Source of the DNA: CAVVPY01 sp963750295
Lineage (GTDB): Bacteria > Actinomycetota > Actinomycetes > Mycobacteriales > Jatrophihabitantaceae
Assembly (NCBI GenBank): GCA_963750295.1
Contig: CAVVPY010000001.1
Location: forward strand, 2,046,001-2,110,000
Length of the DNA stretch: 64,000 bases
Direction: 5' to 3'
Shown: positions 40,560 through 51,142 of the stretch, in pieces
How positions within the stretch are numbered: the stretch's first letter is position 1
How the letters are laid out: each line of letters starts with the position of its first letter
Made by a program: the position numbers and the translations under genes
Notes under the pieces: generated by a model
Told to the model about the DNA's origin: nothing
Database searches by the model: none
The model's input: only the letters and a program-made list of their open reading frames with translations

Positions 40560-42911
40560 ATGCCCCCCGAGCGCACCGACGAGAACCTGGACCAGCGAGC
40601 AGGCCGGCCACAAGATCAGCAACCAGACCAGCCACAGGGAGTGTCCCGGCGCCGCGTCCTCGCCGGACTCGGTAGTGCGGTCGCGCTGGGCGGCGTCAGC
40701 GGCGCAGTCGGTACGGGACTGCTCGGTCGCGAGGCGAGCACTGCCACCGCGGCGGCACCGGCGAGCGTGCAGCCGTCACTCCAACTCGACCCGGCCACCG
40801 AGTCGGCGATCGGCAGCTTGCTCCGCCGGATGACCCTGGCCGAGAAGCTGGGCCAGTTGCGTCTCGTCGGCGACGAGACCACCGCCCGCGCCGCCCTGGC
40901 CGACGGCCAGCTCGGCGGGGTGTTCTCCGTCGTCGGCGCGGCCAAGCTCAACGCGTTGCAGCGCATCGCCGTCGAGCACACCAGGCTGGGCATCCCGCTG
41001 ATCTTCGGGCTCGACGTCATCCACGGCTACACGACCAACTTCCCCATCCCGCTCGCCCAGGGTTCCAGCTTCGACCCGGATGTCGCCGCGGCCGATGCGC
41101 GCACGTCCGCGGCCGAGGCGCGCGCCAGCGGCATCCACTGGACCTACGCGCCGATGATGGACGTCAGCCACGAACCGCGCTGGGGACGCATCGCCGAGGG
41201 CAACGGCGAGGACCCCTACCTGGTCAGCAGATTCGCCACCGCAAAGGTGCATGGGTTCCAAGGCGCGCACAACGCCCTCGACCGGCGGGACACGCTCGCC
41301 GCGTGCGCCAAGCACTACGTCGCGTACGGCCAGCCCGAAGGCGGCCGCGACTACAACACGACCGACATGTCGATCCAGCGCCTGCACAACTTCTACCTGC
41401 CACCGTTCCGGGCCGCCGTCGACGCCGGGGTCGCCACGGTGATGGCCGGCTTCAACGCGATCAACGGCGTACCGGCGCACGGGAACGTGTACGCGCTGCG
41501 CGACATCCTGAAGAACCGCTACGGCTTCAGCGGATTCGTCGTCAGCGACTACACCGGCATCCAGGAGCTCATCCCCCACGGCTACGCGGCCGACGGCGCC
41601 GACGCGGCCGCAAAGGGTCTCACCGCCGGTGTGGACATGGAGATGGTCAGCACCAACTACGTCCAGTACGGCCAATCGCTGCTCGCGCAGGGCCGGATCA
41701 CGATGACCGAGGTGGACGACGCGGTCCGTCGCATCCTGCGGATCAAGTACCGGCTCGGGCTGTTCGACCATCCCTACGTGAACGTCTCGCACGAGGTCAC
41801 CGCGCCGACCGCGGCCACCCGCGCGGTCTCGCGGCGGCTGGCGGGCCGCTCGATGGTGCTGCTGAAGAACCGCGCCGGGGTGCTTCCGCTCGCGACGTCC
41901 ACCCGGCGCATCGCCGTGGTCGGTCCGCTCGGCGAGGCAACCTACGACCTCAACGGGACGTGGTCCGGGCTCGGCACGGGCGCGAAGACCATCGCGCCGA
42001 CCACGGTCGCCGACGCGATCCGGTCCGCCGCACCCGCTGCCGCAGTGACCGTGACGCCGGGCAGCGACGTGACCGGCAGCAGCAGGGCCGGCTTCGCCGC
42101 CGCGGTCACGGCGGCGCGGCGGGCCGACGTCGCCGTCCTGGTCGTGGGCGAGACGGCCGATCTCAGCGGTGAGGCGTCGGCACGCAGCGACATCGGGCTG
42201 CCCGGCGTGCAGGCGGCGCTGGTGCGGGCCGTCGCCGCGACCGGGACCCCGACCGTCGTCGTCCTGATCAACGGCCGCCCGCTCGACCTGTCCGGCATCG
42301 AAGGGGTCGCCGACGCGGTTCTCGAAGCGTGGGCACCGGGCTTCGAGGGCGGCAACGCGATCGCCGACGTGCTGTTCGGGACGGTCAACCCGGGCGGCAA
42401 GCTGCCGGTGACCTTCCCCCGCGCCGTCGGCGAGGCGCCGTTCTACTACAACCACGAGAACACCGGACGCCCGCCGGACCCCGCCAACAAGTACACGTCC
42501 AAGTACCTCGATCTGCCGCTCGGACCGCTCTACCCGTTCGGCTACGGGTTGTCCTACACCACGTTCGAGATCACCGACCTGCGCCTGTCGTCCACGCGGC
42601 TGGACCGGGACGGCCGGCTGGACGTCACGGCGCGCGTGCGCAACACAGGCGCGGTCGCCGGGGACGAGGTCGTGCAGCTCTACCTGCACGACCCGGTCGC
42701 ATCGATCGTGCAACCGGTGCGCCGGCTGCGCGGTTTCCGACGCGTGCACCTCGCGCCGGGCCAGGCGCAGGGAGTGCGGTTCACCCTCACCGGCGACGAT
42801 GTCGGCTTCTACGACAACAACGCCCGGTGGGTGATCGAGCCCGGCGAGATCGAGGTGTACGTCGGCAACAGCTCGACGGCGACCCTGCAGACGACGTTCA
42901 CCGTGCGCTGA
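40560..42911 (+). CDS. Secreted glycoside hydrolase family 3 (beta-glucosidase type)
   Basis: A 783-residue enzyme exported by the Tat pathway (SRRRVLAGLGSAVALGG near residue 30). The (alpha/beta)8 domain has KHYVAYGQPEGGRDYNTTDM and the nucleophile Asp in FSGFVVSDYTGIQEL; the second domain follows from SRRLAGRSMVLLKNRAG, and a fibronectin III-like domain closes the chain (LYPFGYGLSYTTFEITDLRL). It should hydrolyse beta-glucosides such as cello-oligosaccharides. ATG 40560 has GGAG at 7 nt. Confidence 0.92.
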   Translation: MPPERTDENLDQRAGRPQDQQPDQPQGVSRRRVLAGLGSAVALGGVSGAVGTGLLGREASTATAAAPASVQPSLQLDPATESAIGSLLRRMTLAEKLGQLRLVGDETTARAALADGQLGGVFSVVGAAKLNALQRIAVEHTRLGIPLIFGLDVIHGYTTNFPIPLAQGSSFDPDVAAADARTSAAEARASGIHWTYAPMMDVSHEPRWGRIAEGNGEDPYLVSRFATAKVHGFQGAHNALDRRDTLAACAKHYVAYGQPEGGRDYNTTDMSIQRLHNFYLPPFRAAVDAGVATVMAGFNAINGVPAHGNVYALRDILKNRYGFSGFVVSDYTGIQELIPHGYAADGADAAAKGLTAGVDMEMVSTNYVQYGQSLLAQGRITMTEVDDAVRRILRIKYRLGLFDHPYVNVSHEVTAPTAATRAVSRRLAGRSMVLLKNRAGVLPLATSTRRIAVVGPLGEATYDLNGTWSGLGTGAKTIAPTTVADAIRSAAPAAAVTVTPGSDVTGSSRAGFAAAVTAARRADVAVLVVGETADLSGEASARSDIGLPGVQAALVRAVAATGTPTVVVLINGRPLDLSGIEGVADAVLEAWAPGFEGGNAIADVLFGTVNPGGKLPVTFPRAVGEAPFYYNHENTGRPPDPANKYTSKYLDLPLGPLYPFGYGLSYTTFEITDLRLSSTRLDRDGRLDVTARVRNTGAVAGDEVVQLYLHDPVASIVQPVRRLRGFRRVHLAPGQAQGVRFTLTGDDVGFYDNNARWVIEPGEIEVYVGNSSTATLQTTFTVR

Positions 42912-42990
42912 CGGCGCGGGGGTCGGTGCCTTCCGACCAGAACGAGCGGCGGGTGGCTGTGCGGGCGCGGCAGGGGACGAGGATGGGGTC

Positions 42991-43911
42991 GTGACGATCA
43001 GCCGGCGCCAACTGCTCGCGCTGGGCGTCGGGCTGGTCGCCGTCCCCGGGTGCACGTCCACCCTCGGCTCGAGCTCCGCAGGCACCAGCAGTGCCCGCCC
43101 CCGCCCGGGCGAATCCAGGACCGACAATGAGTTCGTGACCCCGACCGACCTGCCGCCCGGAGCCGTCCGGCATGCCTACGGCGCCGACCCCGCGCAGTTC
43201 GGTGAGCTGTACACGCCCTCCGGCCCACGTAACGCGGGAACGGTCGTCATCATCCACGGCGGTTTCTGGCGCCAGCAGTACGGCCTGTCGCTGGGCCGAC
43301 CGCTGGCCGAGGATCTCGTTCGCCGCGGCTATGTCGTCTGGAATCTCGAGTACCGCCGGGTGGCGGCCGGCGGCGGCTGGCCGGGGACCTTGGCCGACGT
43401 CGGGGCCGGTATCGACAAGCTCGCCGAGCTCGGCGTCGACACCGATCACGTCTGCGCGATCGGCCATTCGGCCGGCGGGCAACTGGCCGTCTGGGCGTGC
43501 GCTCGGCAGAAACTGCCGCGGGAGGCGCCGGGAGCACAGCCCCTCGTCATCGTGACTTCGGCGGTCGCCCAGGCCGGCGTGCTGGATCTGGTGACCGCCG
43601 CCGACACCGGGGTCGGCGGGACCGCGGTGCCCGACCTGTTGGGCGGCACCCCGGACGAGGTGCCCGAACGCTACCGCCTGGCCGACCCGGTCGAGCTGCT
43701 CCCGATTCTGGCGCCGGTGCTGTGCGTGCACGCAACTGCCGACGACACCGTCCCGATCGCGCAGAGCGAGGTCTACGTCAAGACCGCACGCAACCTGGGC
43801 TCGCGGGCGACCCTTGAGCGGGTCGACGGTGACCACTACACCCCGATCGACCCGACGTCGGCCGCCTGGACGGTGGTCGTGGACGCGCTGCCCGAGTTGC
43901 TGCGCGACTGA
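42991..43911 (+). CDS. Alpha/beta hydrolase lipoprotein (kynurenine formamidase/esterase-like)
   Basis: A 306-residue exported protein. The N-terminus combines a twin-arginine (ISRRQLLALG) with a lipobox-like VAVPGC. The hydrolase core shows the oxyanion HGGFWRQQYG and the nucleophile elbow GHSAGGQLAVWAC, with the late acid/His in ATADDTVPI and DGDHYTPID. This is the BD-FAE/kynurenine formamidase-like esterase group. It follows the GH3 gene in the same direction and may remove ester groups from plant polysaccharides. Confidence 0.85.
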   Translation: MTISRRQLLALGVGLVAVPGCTSTLGSSSAGTSSARPRPGESRTDNEFVTPTDLPPGAVRHAYGADPAQFGELYTPSGPRNAGTVVIIHGGFWRQQYGLSLGRPLAEDLVRRGYVVWNLEYRRVAAGGGWPGTLADVGAGIDKLAELGVDTDHVCAIGHSAGGQLAVWACARQKLPREAPGAQPLVIVTSAVAQAGVLDLVTAADTGVGGTAVPDLLGGTPDEVPERYRLADPVELLPILAPVLCVHATADDTVPIAQSEVYVKTARNLGSRATLERVDGDHYTPIDPTSAAWTVVVDALPELLRD

Positions 43912-43920
43912 CGCGCCGGA

Positions 43921-44250
43921 TCAGGTGCGCAGCGTGCCGTCGCCGTCGGCGTGATGGACGGCCGCGGACGGTGCCACGTCGCGCAATGCCGCCACGCCTG
44001 CCTCGTCCGCCGAGTCGTCGCCCAGGATGACGGCGGCCTCGAGACCGCGCGCGCCGGACGACACCGCCATCGACACCGCGACCTGCAACGCGGACAGGCT
44101 CAGCGACGGCAGCGCCACGGTCGCGGCCACGTAGGTCCGCCCGTCGCTGTCACGTACCGCGGCACCCTGCGCGGCTGCGGTGCGGGCGCGCGCCGACCGG
44201 GCGAGCGTCACCAGCTTCGCGTCCTCGGCGTCGAGGGGACGGTCAGGCAC
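43921..44250 (-). CDS. Cytidine deaminase-like protein lacking catalytic motifs
   Basis: A 109-residue protein located where actinobacteria carry a small cytidine-deaminase-like gene between the CBS protein and era. It has the fold-like segments DSDGRTYVAATVALPSLSLS and GARGLEAAVILGD, but the zinc motifs HAE and PCxxC are absent, so deaminase activity is unlikely. It starts at GTG 44250 and overlaps the CBS gene by 8 nt. Confidence 0.7.
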   Translation of the reverse strand: MPDRPLDAEDAKLVTLARSARARTAAAQGAAVRDSDGRTYVAATVALPSLSLSALQVAVSMAVSSGARGLEAAVILGDDSADEAGVAALRDVAPSAAVHHADGDGTLRT

Positions 44251-45613
44251 GCTGGGCCGTCTCGCTCGCGGCGTCGCGCTCGCTGGAACCGTTCGAGGTA
44301 GCCGGCTCGACGCGCTGATCGGGCTCGTCCACGTCCTTCTCGCCGTCCTTGGACAGCCGGGTCACGAGCACCGTGTCGATCCGGTTGCGGCGGCCGCCGG
44401 CGTTCTCGGCGACGAGTTCGAGGCCGAACACCTCGACGTGCGCGCCGGGGATCGGCACCCGTCCCAAGGCGTCGGCGAGCAGCCCGCCGACGGTCTCGAC
44501 GTCGTCGCGGTCGGGCAGGTCGACGTCGAAGAGTTCGGCCAGATCCTCGACCGAGAGCCGTGCCGTCACGCGCGCGGTGTTGTCGTCGATGCGCTCGATC
44601 GGCGGCTGCTCGACGTCGTACTCGTCGGTGATCTCGCCGACGATCTCTTCCAAGATGTCCTCGATGGTCACCAACCCGGCCGTGCCGCCGTACTCGTCGA
44701 TGACGATGGCGAGGTGGGTGCGGACAGCCTGCATCTCGCGCAGCAACTCGTCCACCGGCTTGGATTCGGGCACGTACGGCACCTGGCGCATCACCTGATC
44801 GACGGTCGTCGCCCGCGCCGTCTCGACGTCTTGCGCGCGGCGGGCGAGATCCTTCAGGTAGACCACGCCGACGACGTCGTCGACGTTATCGCCGGTGACC
44901 GGGATCCGCGAGAACCCGCTGCGCAGGGCGAGCGCGAGCCCCTGCGGCACCGTCTTCGTCCGTTCGATCCACACCACCTCGGTGCGTGGCACCATCACCT
45001 CGCGGGCGATCGTGTCGCCGAGCTCGAACACCGACTGGATCATCTCGCGCTCGCGTCGCTCGACCACGCCGCGCTCCTCGGCCATGTCGACCAGTTCGCG
45101 CAGTTCGACCTCGGACGCGAACGGCCCGTCACGAAAGCCGCGCCCGGGCGTGATCGCGTTGCCGAACAGGGTGAGCAACGTGGCCAGCGGGTTGAACACG
45201 CGGCCGAGGATGCGGACGGCCTGCGCGCCGGCCAGCGCCACCGCGTTCGGATGCTGGCGACCGATGGTGCGGGGGCCGACGCCGACCAGCGCGTACGAGA
45301 TCACCACCATCGCGAGGACGGTGATCAACGGCACCGGCCAGTGCCCGCCGAACTGGCTACGGGCGACGATCGTCGCCAGGACGGTCGCGGTCAGCTCGCA
45401 CGTGACGCGAAGCAGCAGCAGCAGGTTCGTGTAGCGCGCCCGGTCGGACACGATCTGCCGCAGCGCCTTCGCGCCGCGACGGTTCTCGCGGAGGAACTCC
45501 TCCACCCGGGCGACCGAGACGCGGGCCAGGGCCGAGTCGACGCAGGCCAGCAGCCCGCCGAGCGGCACGAGGCAGATCGCGACGATCAGCGCGATGAGAT
45601 CGGCTGAGCTCAC
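44243..45613 (-). CDS. CNNM/CorC-family CBS-domain membrane protein
   Basis: A 456-residue protein with an N-terminal DUF21 membrane domain (about four helices, LIALIVAICLVPLGGLLACV), two CBS domains (VMVPRTEVVWIERTKTVPQG, HLAIVIDEYGGTAGLVTIED) and a C-terminal CorC/HlyC domain. Members are magnesium/cobalt efflux proteins. It follows ybeY by 51 nt. Confidence 0.92.
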   Translation of the reverse strand: MSSADLIALIVAICLVPLGGLLACVDSALARVSVARVEEFLRENRRGAKALRQIVSDRARYTNLLLLLRVTCELTATVLATIVARSQFGGHWPVPLITVLAMVVISYALVGVGPRTIGRQHPNAVALAGAQAVRILGRVFNPLATLLTLFGNAITPGRGFRDGPFASEVELRELVDMAEERGVVERREREMIQSVFELGDTIAREVMVPRTEVVWIERTKTVPQGLALALRSGFSRIPVTGDNVDDVVGVVYLKDLARRAQDVETARATTVDQVMRQVPYVPESKPVDELLREMQAVRTHLAIVIDEYGGTAGLVTIEDILEEIVGEITDEYDVEQPPIERIDDNTARVTARLSVEDLAELFDVDLPDRDDVETVGGLLADALGRVPIPGAHVEVFGLELVAENAGGRRNRIDTVLVTRLSKDGEKDVDEPDQRVEPATSNGSSERDAASETAQRA

Positions 45614-45664
45614 AGGGTGCCGCCGGAACTCATCCCGCTGGTGGGCGGTCTGGTATTGGGAGGG

Positions 45665-46218
45665 TCAGCCACGGCGGCCACCCGCGGTGTCGCGGACCTC
45701 GCCGGCGGTGCCGGGCAGCGGCGTCCGGATCGGCTCGGCGCCGGTCCGCGCGACCCAGTCCCGCAGGACCGTGGCCTGCAGCTCGAACATCTCGCGCTCC
45801 TCGTCCGCGTCGCCGTGGTCGAACCCCAGCAGGTGCAGGATGCCGTGTGTACACAGCAGATGCAGCTCCGAAAGTGTCGAGTGCCCGGCCGTGACGGCCT
45901 GCTCGGCCGCGACAGCGGGGCACAGCACGACGTCACCGAGCATCGCCGCGGCCACCCCCTCGTCGGTGGGCGGCGGCGCAGACGGGTCGATCCGCTCGAG
46001 CGGGCTGTCGGCACCGTCCATCGGGAAGGCCATCACGTCGGTCGGCCCGGGCAGATCCATCCACTGCTTGTGCAGTGCCGCCATCGAGTCCGGATCGAGC
46101 AGGACGATGGACAGCTCGGCGAGCGGGTTGATCGACATCGCATCGAGGACGAACCGGCTCAGGGTCACCAGCGCGGCCTCGTCGACGTCGGCGCCCGACT
46201 CGTTGTTGACCTCGACGC

Positions 46219-46222
<4 letters not shown>
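45665..46222 (-). CDS. ybeY: Endoribonuclease YbeY
   Basis: A 185-residue zinc metalloprotein that matures 16S rRNA 3' ends and takes part in ribosome quality control. The zinc site is HGILHLLGFDH with H126, H130 and H136. PTDVMAFPMD and LGDVVLCPA are family blocks. ATG 46222 overlaps the phoH stop by 4 nt. The C-terminus is longer than in E. coli by about 30 residues. Confidence 0.95.
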
Positions 46223-47253
<1,031 letters not shown>

Positions 47254-47322
47254 GTTCTGCTCTCTGATAGGCGGCCACGTACCCCACCACTGTACCGGCG
47301 AGTCGCCCGGTTTATGCCCGGA

Positions 47323-47658
47323 TCATCCCGGTGGCCAACCCATGGGGCGCCCGGACAGCACGTGGGCGTGCACGTGGAACACGCTCTGCCCCACCCCGGC
47401 GCCGGTGTTGAACACCGTGCGGTAGTCGTGCAGGCCGAGTTCACCGGCCACGGCCCGGATCGCGGCGATCAGCCCCGCGGCGGCCTCGGCGTCGACACCG
47501 AGTTCGCCGATGTCGGCGTGATGGGTGCGCGGGACGACCAGGACGTGCGTGGGGGCCTGCGGGTTGAGGTCCTCGAAGGCGATGGTGTGCGCGTCCTCGT
47601 GGACCAACGTGGCGGGGACGTCACCGGCGATGATCGCGCAGAACAGGCAATCAGGCAT
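47323..47658 (-). CDS. HIT-domain nucleotide hydrolase (HinT-like)
   Basis: A 111-residue histidine-triad protein: CLFCAIIAGDVPATLVHED with a CxxC zinc pair and HVHAHVL as the triad. It hydrolyses purine nucleoside phosphoramidates. It lies upstream of phoH with a 69-bp gap. Confidence 0.93.
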   Translation of the reverse strand: MPDCLFCAIIAGDVPATLVHEDAHTIAFEDLNPQAPTHVLVVPRTHHADIGELGVDAEAAAGLIAAIRAVAGELGLHDYRTVFNTGAGVGQSVFHVHAHVLSGRPMGWPPG

Positions 47659-47771
47659 GGTGGCAACGTAGCGCGGCGCCGGGTGTGGCCAGCACCGTGG
47701 TCGTCCCGTCCGGGTGACGGATCGCGAAGATCAGAGACGGCGAATAGCGCGTCTCCCACCGCCGCGATCCG

Positions 47772-50537
47772 TCACTCGGCGTGGCCGGGACGTAGCTGCC
47801 AGGCGATGATCTCGGTTCTGGCCGAGAAGCCCAGCTTGCCCAGGATGTTGCGCACGTGCGTCTCGACAGTGCGCTCGGACAGCACCAGCCGCTCGGCGAT
47901 CTGGCGGTTCGACAAGGCGTGCGCGACCAGCGCGGCGACCTGGCTCTCCCTAGCAGACAGCGGCGTCTCGGCCGACGCGCGCGCGTCGCGGATCGCCTGC
48001 GCGAGGAGGTCGGCCGTGCGTAGCGGGCCGGGCATGTCGAGGCGGCGGAACTCGGCCGCGGCCTGGGCGGTGAGCTCGGCGGCGCGCGGTAGGTCCTGGC
48101 CGGTGTGCACCAGCGTCCGCGCCCAGCCCAGCCGGTTCAGCGCGGTGTGCGGGCGGGCACCGATGCGGACGTTCATCGCCACCGCGTCCCGGTAGAGCGC
48201 CAAGGCCTCGTCCGCGGCGCCGGCCAACTGCGCCAGGTCAGCCAGCAGGCCGTCGTTGCTGCCGTAGCTGAACACGCCGCCCGACCCGTCGCCGCCGTAG
48301 TAGTGCGCGATCGGCGCGAGCGCGGTGCGCACGCTCTCGGCGACCTCGACGTCACCCAGCGCGATCGCCGCGCGGCCGATCTGTCCCAACGTCCCGGCCC
48401 ACCGGACGCCGACGGGGAACGTGCGCGGCAACTCCCGGTACTGCTCGAACGCCGCGCGAGCTTCGTCCAGGCGACCCGCGACGCAGCCCTGCAACACGAG
48501 GCTGACCTCGACCAGCGGCATGGACGGCATCAGCGCGGCGACCTCGGCCGTTACGAGCGGTGGCAGGTCGGCCGGGTCACCGCGCACGTGGGCGAGGTAG
48601 GCACGGAACGCGAACGACAACCCGATGAGCGAGATGTCACCCACCCCGCGCCCGATCGCCTCGGCGGCGGCGTCGTGTTCGCGACTGTCGGCGAAGGCTC
48701 CGACGAGCGCGTCGCGGCAGGCCGAGAATCGGTGGTAGTGCCAGCGCGCGATCACCGAGCCGCGCTCGCGGGCGACCCGGTCCAGTTCGTCGACCTCATG
48801 ATCGACCTCGCTGAGGTTGCCGAGCTGGAAGGCCGCATCGGCACGCCAGAGGTGCCCCCACAGCGCGCCCATCGGACGGCGCACCCGGGTGCCCACCTCG
48901 ATGGCCCGCCGGCTCAGCGCAAGGCGCTCGGTCACGGTCTGCGGGACCCCGATCGCCAGGTGCCGCGCCGCGATCGCCTCGAGGATCGCGTCGTCGTCAC
49001 CCGAGCGTTCGGCTTCGGCCAGTGCCTCGGAGGCGAGTTCGGCCGGGCGCGGTCCACCCTCGGTCTCGGCGACGCAGACCGCCAGCTGAGCGAGCAGGCG
49101 CGCGCGCGTCGCCCGGTCGTCCGCGCCGATCATGACCAGGGCTCGTTCGCACAGCCCCGGCACCGTCCGGTGGGCCAGCGGATGCCCGACCCCGTGCACG
49201 ACGAGTGCGGCGCGCGCGACCAGATCGGCGCGCCCGGCGGCGACCGCGAGATCGCTGGCGTCAACACACGCAGCCAGGCTCGACTCGACCAGCCCGGCCA
49301 GGATCCGTGCCTCGGCCAACCGGACGAGCAGCCGGGCCAGCTCGGTGTCCTCAGCGCCGAGACTGCGCGCACTCTGCAGGGCCAGCTCCGCATACCGGGT
49401 CGCTGCGTCGTTCGCCCCCACGGCGCGCGCCTGGTCGTCGGCCACCTCGGCCCACCGAGCGCAGTCGGCGAGGGCGCCGGCCCGTTCGAGGTGGGTCGCG
49501 ATCGATCCCGCCGCCGACTCACCGGACACCGCTTCGAGGGCGTCCGCCGCCCGGCGGTGCAGCACCGCGCGCCGCGGCGGTGGCAGTTCGGCGTAGACGG
49601 CGTCGCGGACCAGCGCATGCTCGAACGCCGCGCCGTCGGCGCGCAGCACCCCGGCCGCGGCGGCAGCGGCGACCGCGGGATGGACGTCGTCGTCCGACGT
49701 CATCCGGGACAGCACCGCGAGGTCGACCCGCTCGCCGAGCACTGCCGCGGCGTCCACGAGCGCACGGGCAGCCGCATCGAGCGGCGCGACCCGCCCCGCG
49801 ACGATGTGCCGCAGCTGCGGGCGGCTCGCCATCAGGGCCGAGATCGAGGCCGGATCGGCTGCGCCGCCGTCCCGGTTCAACTCCTCGGCCACGAGGCGGA
49901 CGAGCAACGGGTTGCCGCCGGTGCGCTCGTGCAGGGCGCGAGCCACCGCATGGTCACCGCGGCCGATCAGGGCCGGCAGCCAGGCCGTGATCGCCGCGAC
50001 GTCGAGGCCACCCAGCGACAGGGTGCGCGCGGTTCGCGCCAATTCAGGCAGCACCACTCCCAGCTCGCCCGGGTCGCCGTCGCGGTAGGTCGCCAGCACG
50101 AGCACCGGCAGGCCGGTTAGCTCGGTGGTGAGATGGCGCAGTAGCTGCACCGACAGCCGATCGGCCCAGTGCGCGTCCTCGAGCACGATCAGCAGCCCGC
50201 CGTTGCGTCCCCGGGCTGCGACCGCGTCGGCGACTGCCACGAACAGCCGGAATCGAGCCGACGCCTCGGGCTCGTCGGTGTCCGCGCCCGGGACGTCGGG
50301 CCAGTCGCGCACCACTCGCCGCCAGGGCCACAACGGCGGGGCGCCCGGGTCGTCCACGCAGTGGGTTCTGGCGACCGTGAGGCCCGCGTGCTCGGCCAGG
50401 TCGACGGCGGCCTCGGCCAACCGGCTCTTGCCCGAGCCTGCGGCACCCGCCAGCAGGACCAGGCCGCCGCGACCGGCGCGCGCCGCGGTGAGCGTGCCAT
50501 CGATCTCGGCAAGCTCACGGGCGCGGCCGACCAACAT
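47772..50537 (-). CDS. Large LuxR-family regulator with AAA ATPase domain (LAL type)
   Basis: A 921-residue LAL regulator. The N-terminal ATPase has Walker A (VLLAGAAGSGKSRLAEA) and Walker B (GLLIVLEDAHWAD); a long helical-repeat middle follows, and the C-terminus is a LuxR helix-turn-helix (LSARESQVAALVAHALSNRQ, SERTVETHVRNILGKLGF). It interrupts the housekeeping gene order between rsmE and the HIT gene, so it is an insertion relative to the usual layout. Inducer unknown. Confidence 0.92.
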   Translation of the reverse strand: MLVGRARELAEIDGTLTAARAGRGGLVLLAGAAGSGKSRLAEAAVDLAEHAGLTVARTHCVDDPGAPPLWPWRRVVRDWPDVPGADTDEPEASARFRLFVAVADAVAARGRNGGLLIVLEDAHWADRLSVQLLRHLTTELTGLPVLVLATYRDGDPGELGVVLPELARTARTLSLGGLDVAAITAWLPALIGRGDHAVARALHERTGGNPLLVRLVAEELNRDGGAADPASISALMASRPQLRHIVAGRVAPLDAAARALVDAAAVLGERVDLAVLSRMTSDDDVHPAVAAAAAAGVLRADGAAFEHALVRDAVYAELPPPRRAVLHRRAADALEAVSGESAAGSIATHLERAGALADCARWAEVADDQARAVGANDAATRYAELALQSARSLGAEDTELARLLVRLAEARILAGLVESSLAACVDASDLAVAAGRADLVARAALVVHGVGHPLAHRTVPGLCERALVMIGADDRATRARLLAQLAVCVAETEGGPRPAELASEALAEAERSGDDDAILEAIAARHLAIGVPQTVTERLALSRRAIEVGTRVRRPMGALWGHLWRADAAFQLGNLSEVDHEVDELDRVARERGSVIARWHYHRFSACRDALVGAFADSREHDAAAEAIGRGVGDISLIGLSFAFRAYLAHVRGDPADLPPLVTAEVAALMPSMPLVEVSLVLQGCVAGRLDEARAAFEQYRELPRTFPVGVRWAGTLGQIGRAAIALGDVEVAESVRTALAPIAHYYGGDGSGGVFSYGSNDGLLADLAQLAGAADEALALYRDAVAMNVRIGARPHTALNRLGWARTLVHTGQDLPRAAELTAQAAAEFRRLDMPGPLRTADLLAQAIRDARASAETPLSARESQVAALVAHALSNRQIAERLVLSERTVETHVRNILGKLGFSARTEIIAWQLRPGHAE

Positions 50538-50654
50538 GGCGCCCAGTATCGGGGCCGACGAGGCACATCAGTACCTGGTTACGTGCTCACACTGATGTTC
50601 AGCCGGCGGCGAGCCGCGATCCTCGTCCCTCACCACTTCGTGGAGGAGGACGCC

Positions 50655-50987
50655 GTGTACGCACAATCGATGTGGTTCGACGGGCCGCGCAGCCCCGAGC
50701 TCGTCGCCGCGACCAGCCGGGCCGGGCGCGAGCGGATAGAGCCGGCGATCCGCGCGCACCCGGAACTGATGGAGCAGCTCGTCGCGACCATCGTCATGCG
50801 CCGGTCCGACGGCGCCGAACTCGTCGTCACGATCGCCGAGGCGCAGGAGACCCTGCGGCGCAGCAACGAGATCGTCCGCAACACCGGGTTGCTGCCGGAT
50901 GAGGACCCCGCGCTGCTGCGTGCCGCGGACCGGTTCGACGAGTACGAGGTCGTGCACACCTTCCTCGGCAAGGCGGTCCTGCGCTGA
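50655..50987 (+). CDS. Small conserved-type protein, 110 aa
   Basis: GTG 50655 has GGAGGAGGA 5-7 nt upstream and begins VYAQSMWFDGPRSPELV. The protein is helical and charged (GRERIEPAIRAHPELMEQLV, RRSNEIVRNTGLLPDEDPAL) with no known motif. An ATG at 50595 is in frame but has no ribosome site. Antibiotic-biosynthesis-monooxygenase-like proteins have a similar N-terminus; I cannot confirm that. Confidence 0.65.
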   Translation: MYAQSMWFDGPRSPELVAATSRAGRERIEPAIRAHPELMEQLVATIVMRRSDGAELVVTIAEAQETLRRSNEIVRNTGLLPDEDPALLRAADRFDEYEVVHTFLGKAVLR

Positions 50988-51054
50988 CCTCCCACGTCCG
51001 CACGACCCGGCAACGCCCGCCGCGACGGCTGGCACTCTCGGTGCTGACCCCGCA

Positions 51055-51107
51055 TTGCCCCGCGTATCGACACTCATGAGCGCTGCCAGGGTCGATACGC
51101 GGGGCAA
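51055..51107. repeat. 53-bp palindromic element with 17-bp perfect arms
   Basis: TTGCCCCGCGTATCGAC at 51055-51071 is repeated exactly inverted at 51091-51107, with a 19-bp loop. Total length 53 bp and ends TTGCCCCGC/GCGGGGCAA match the elements at 2665-2843 and 62526-62642. A partial right half recurs at about 51111-51128. It lies between convergent genes (50987 and 51143) and could terminate transcription. Confidence 0.9.
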
Positions 51108-51142
51108 CGGGTGTCGCTACGCGGGGCAAACGGGCCAGGTGA

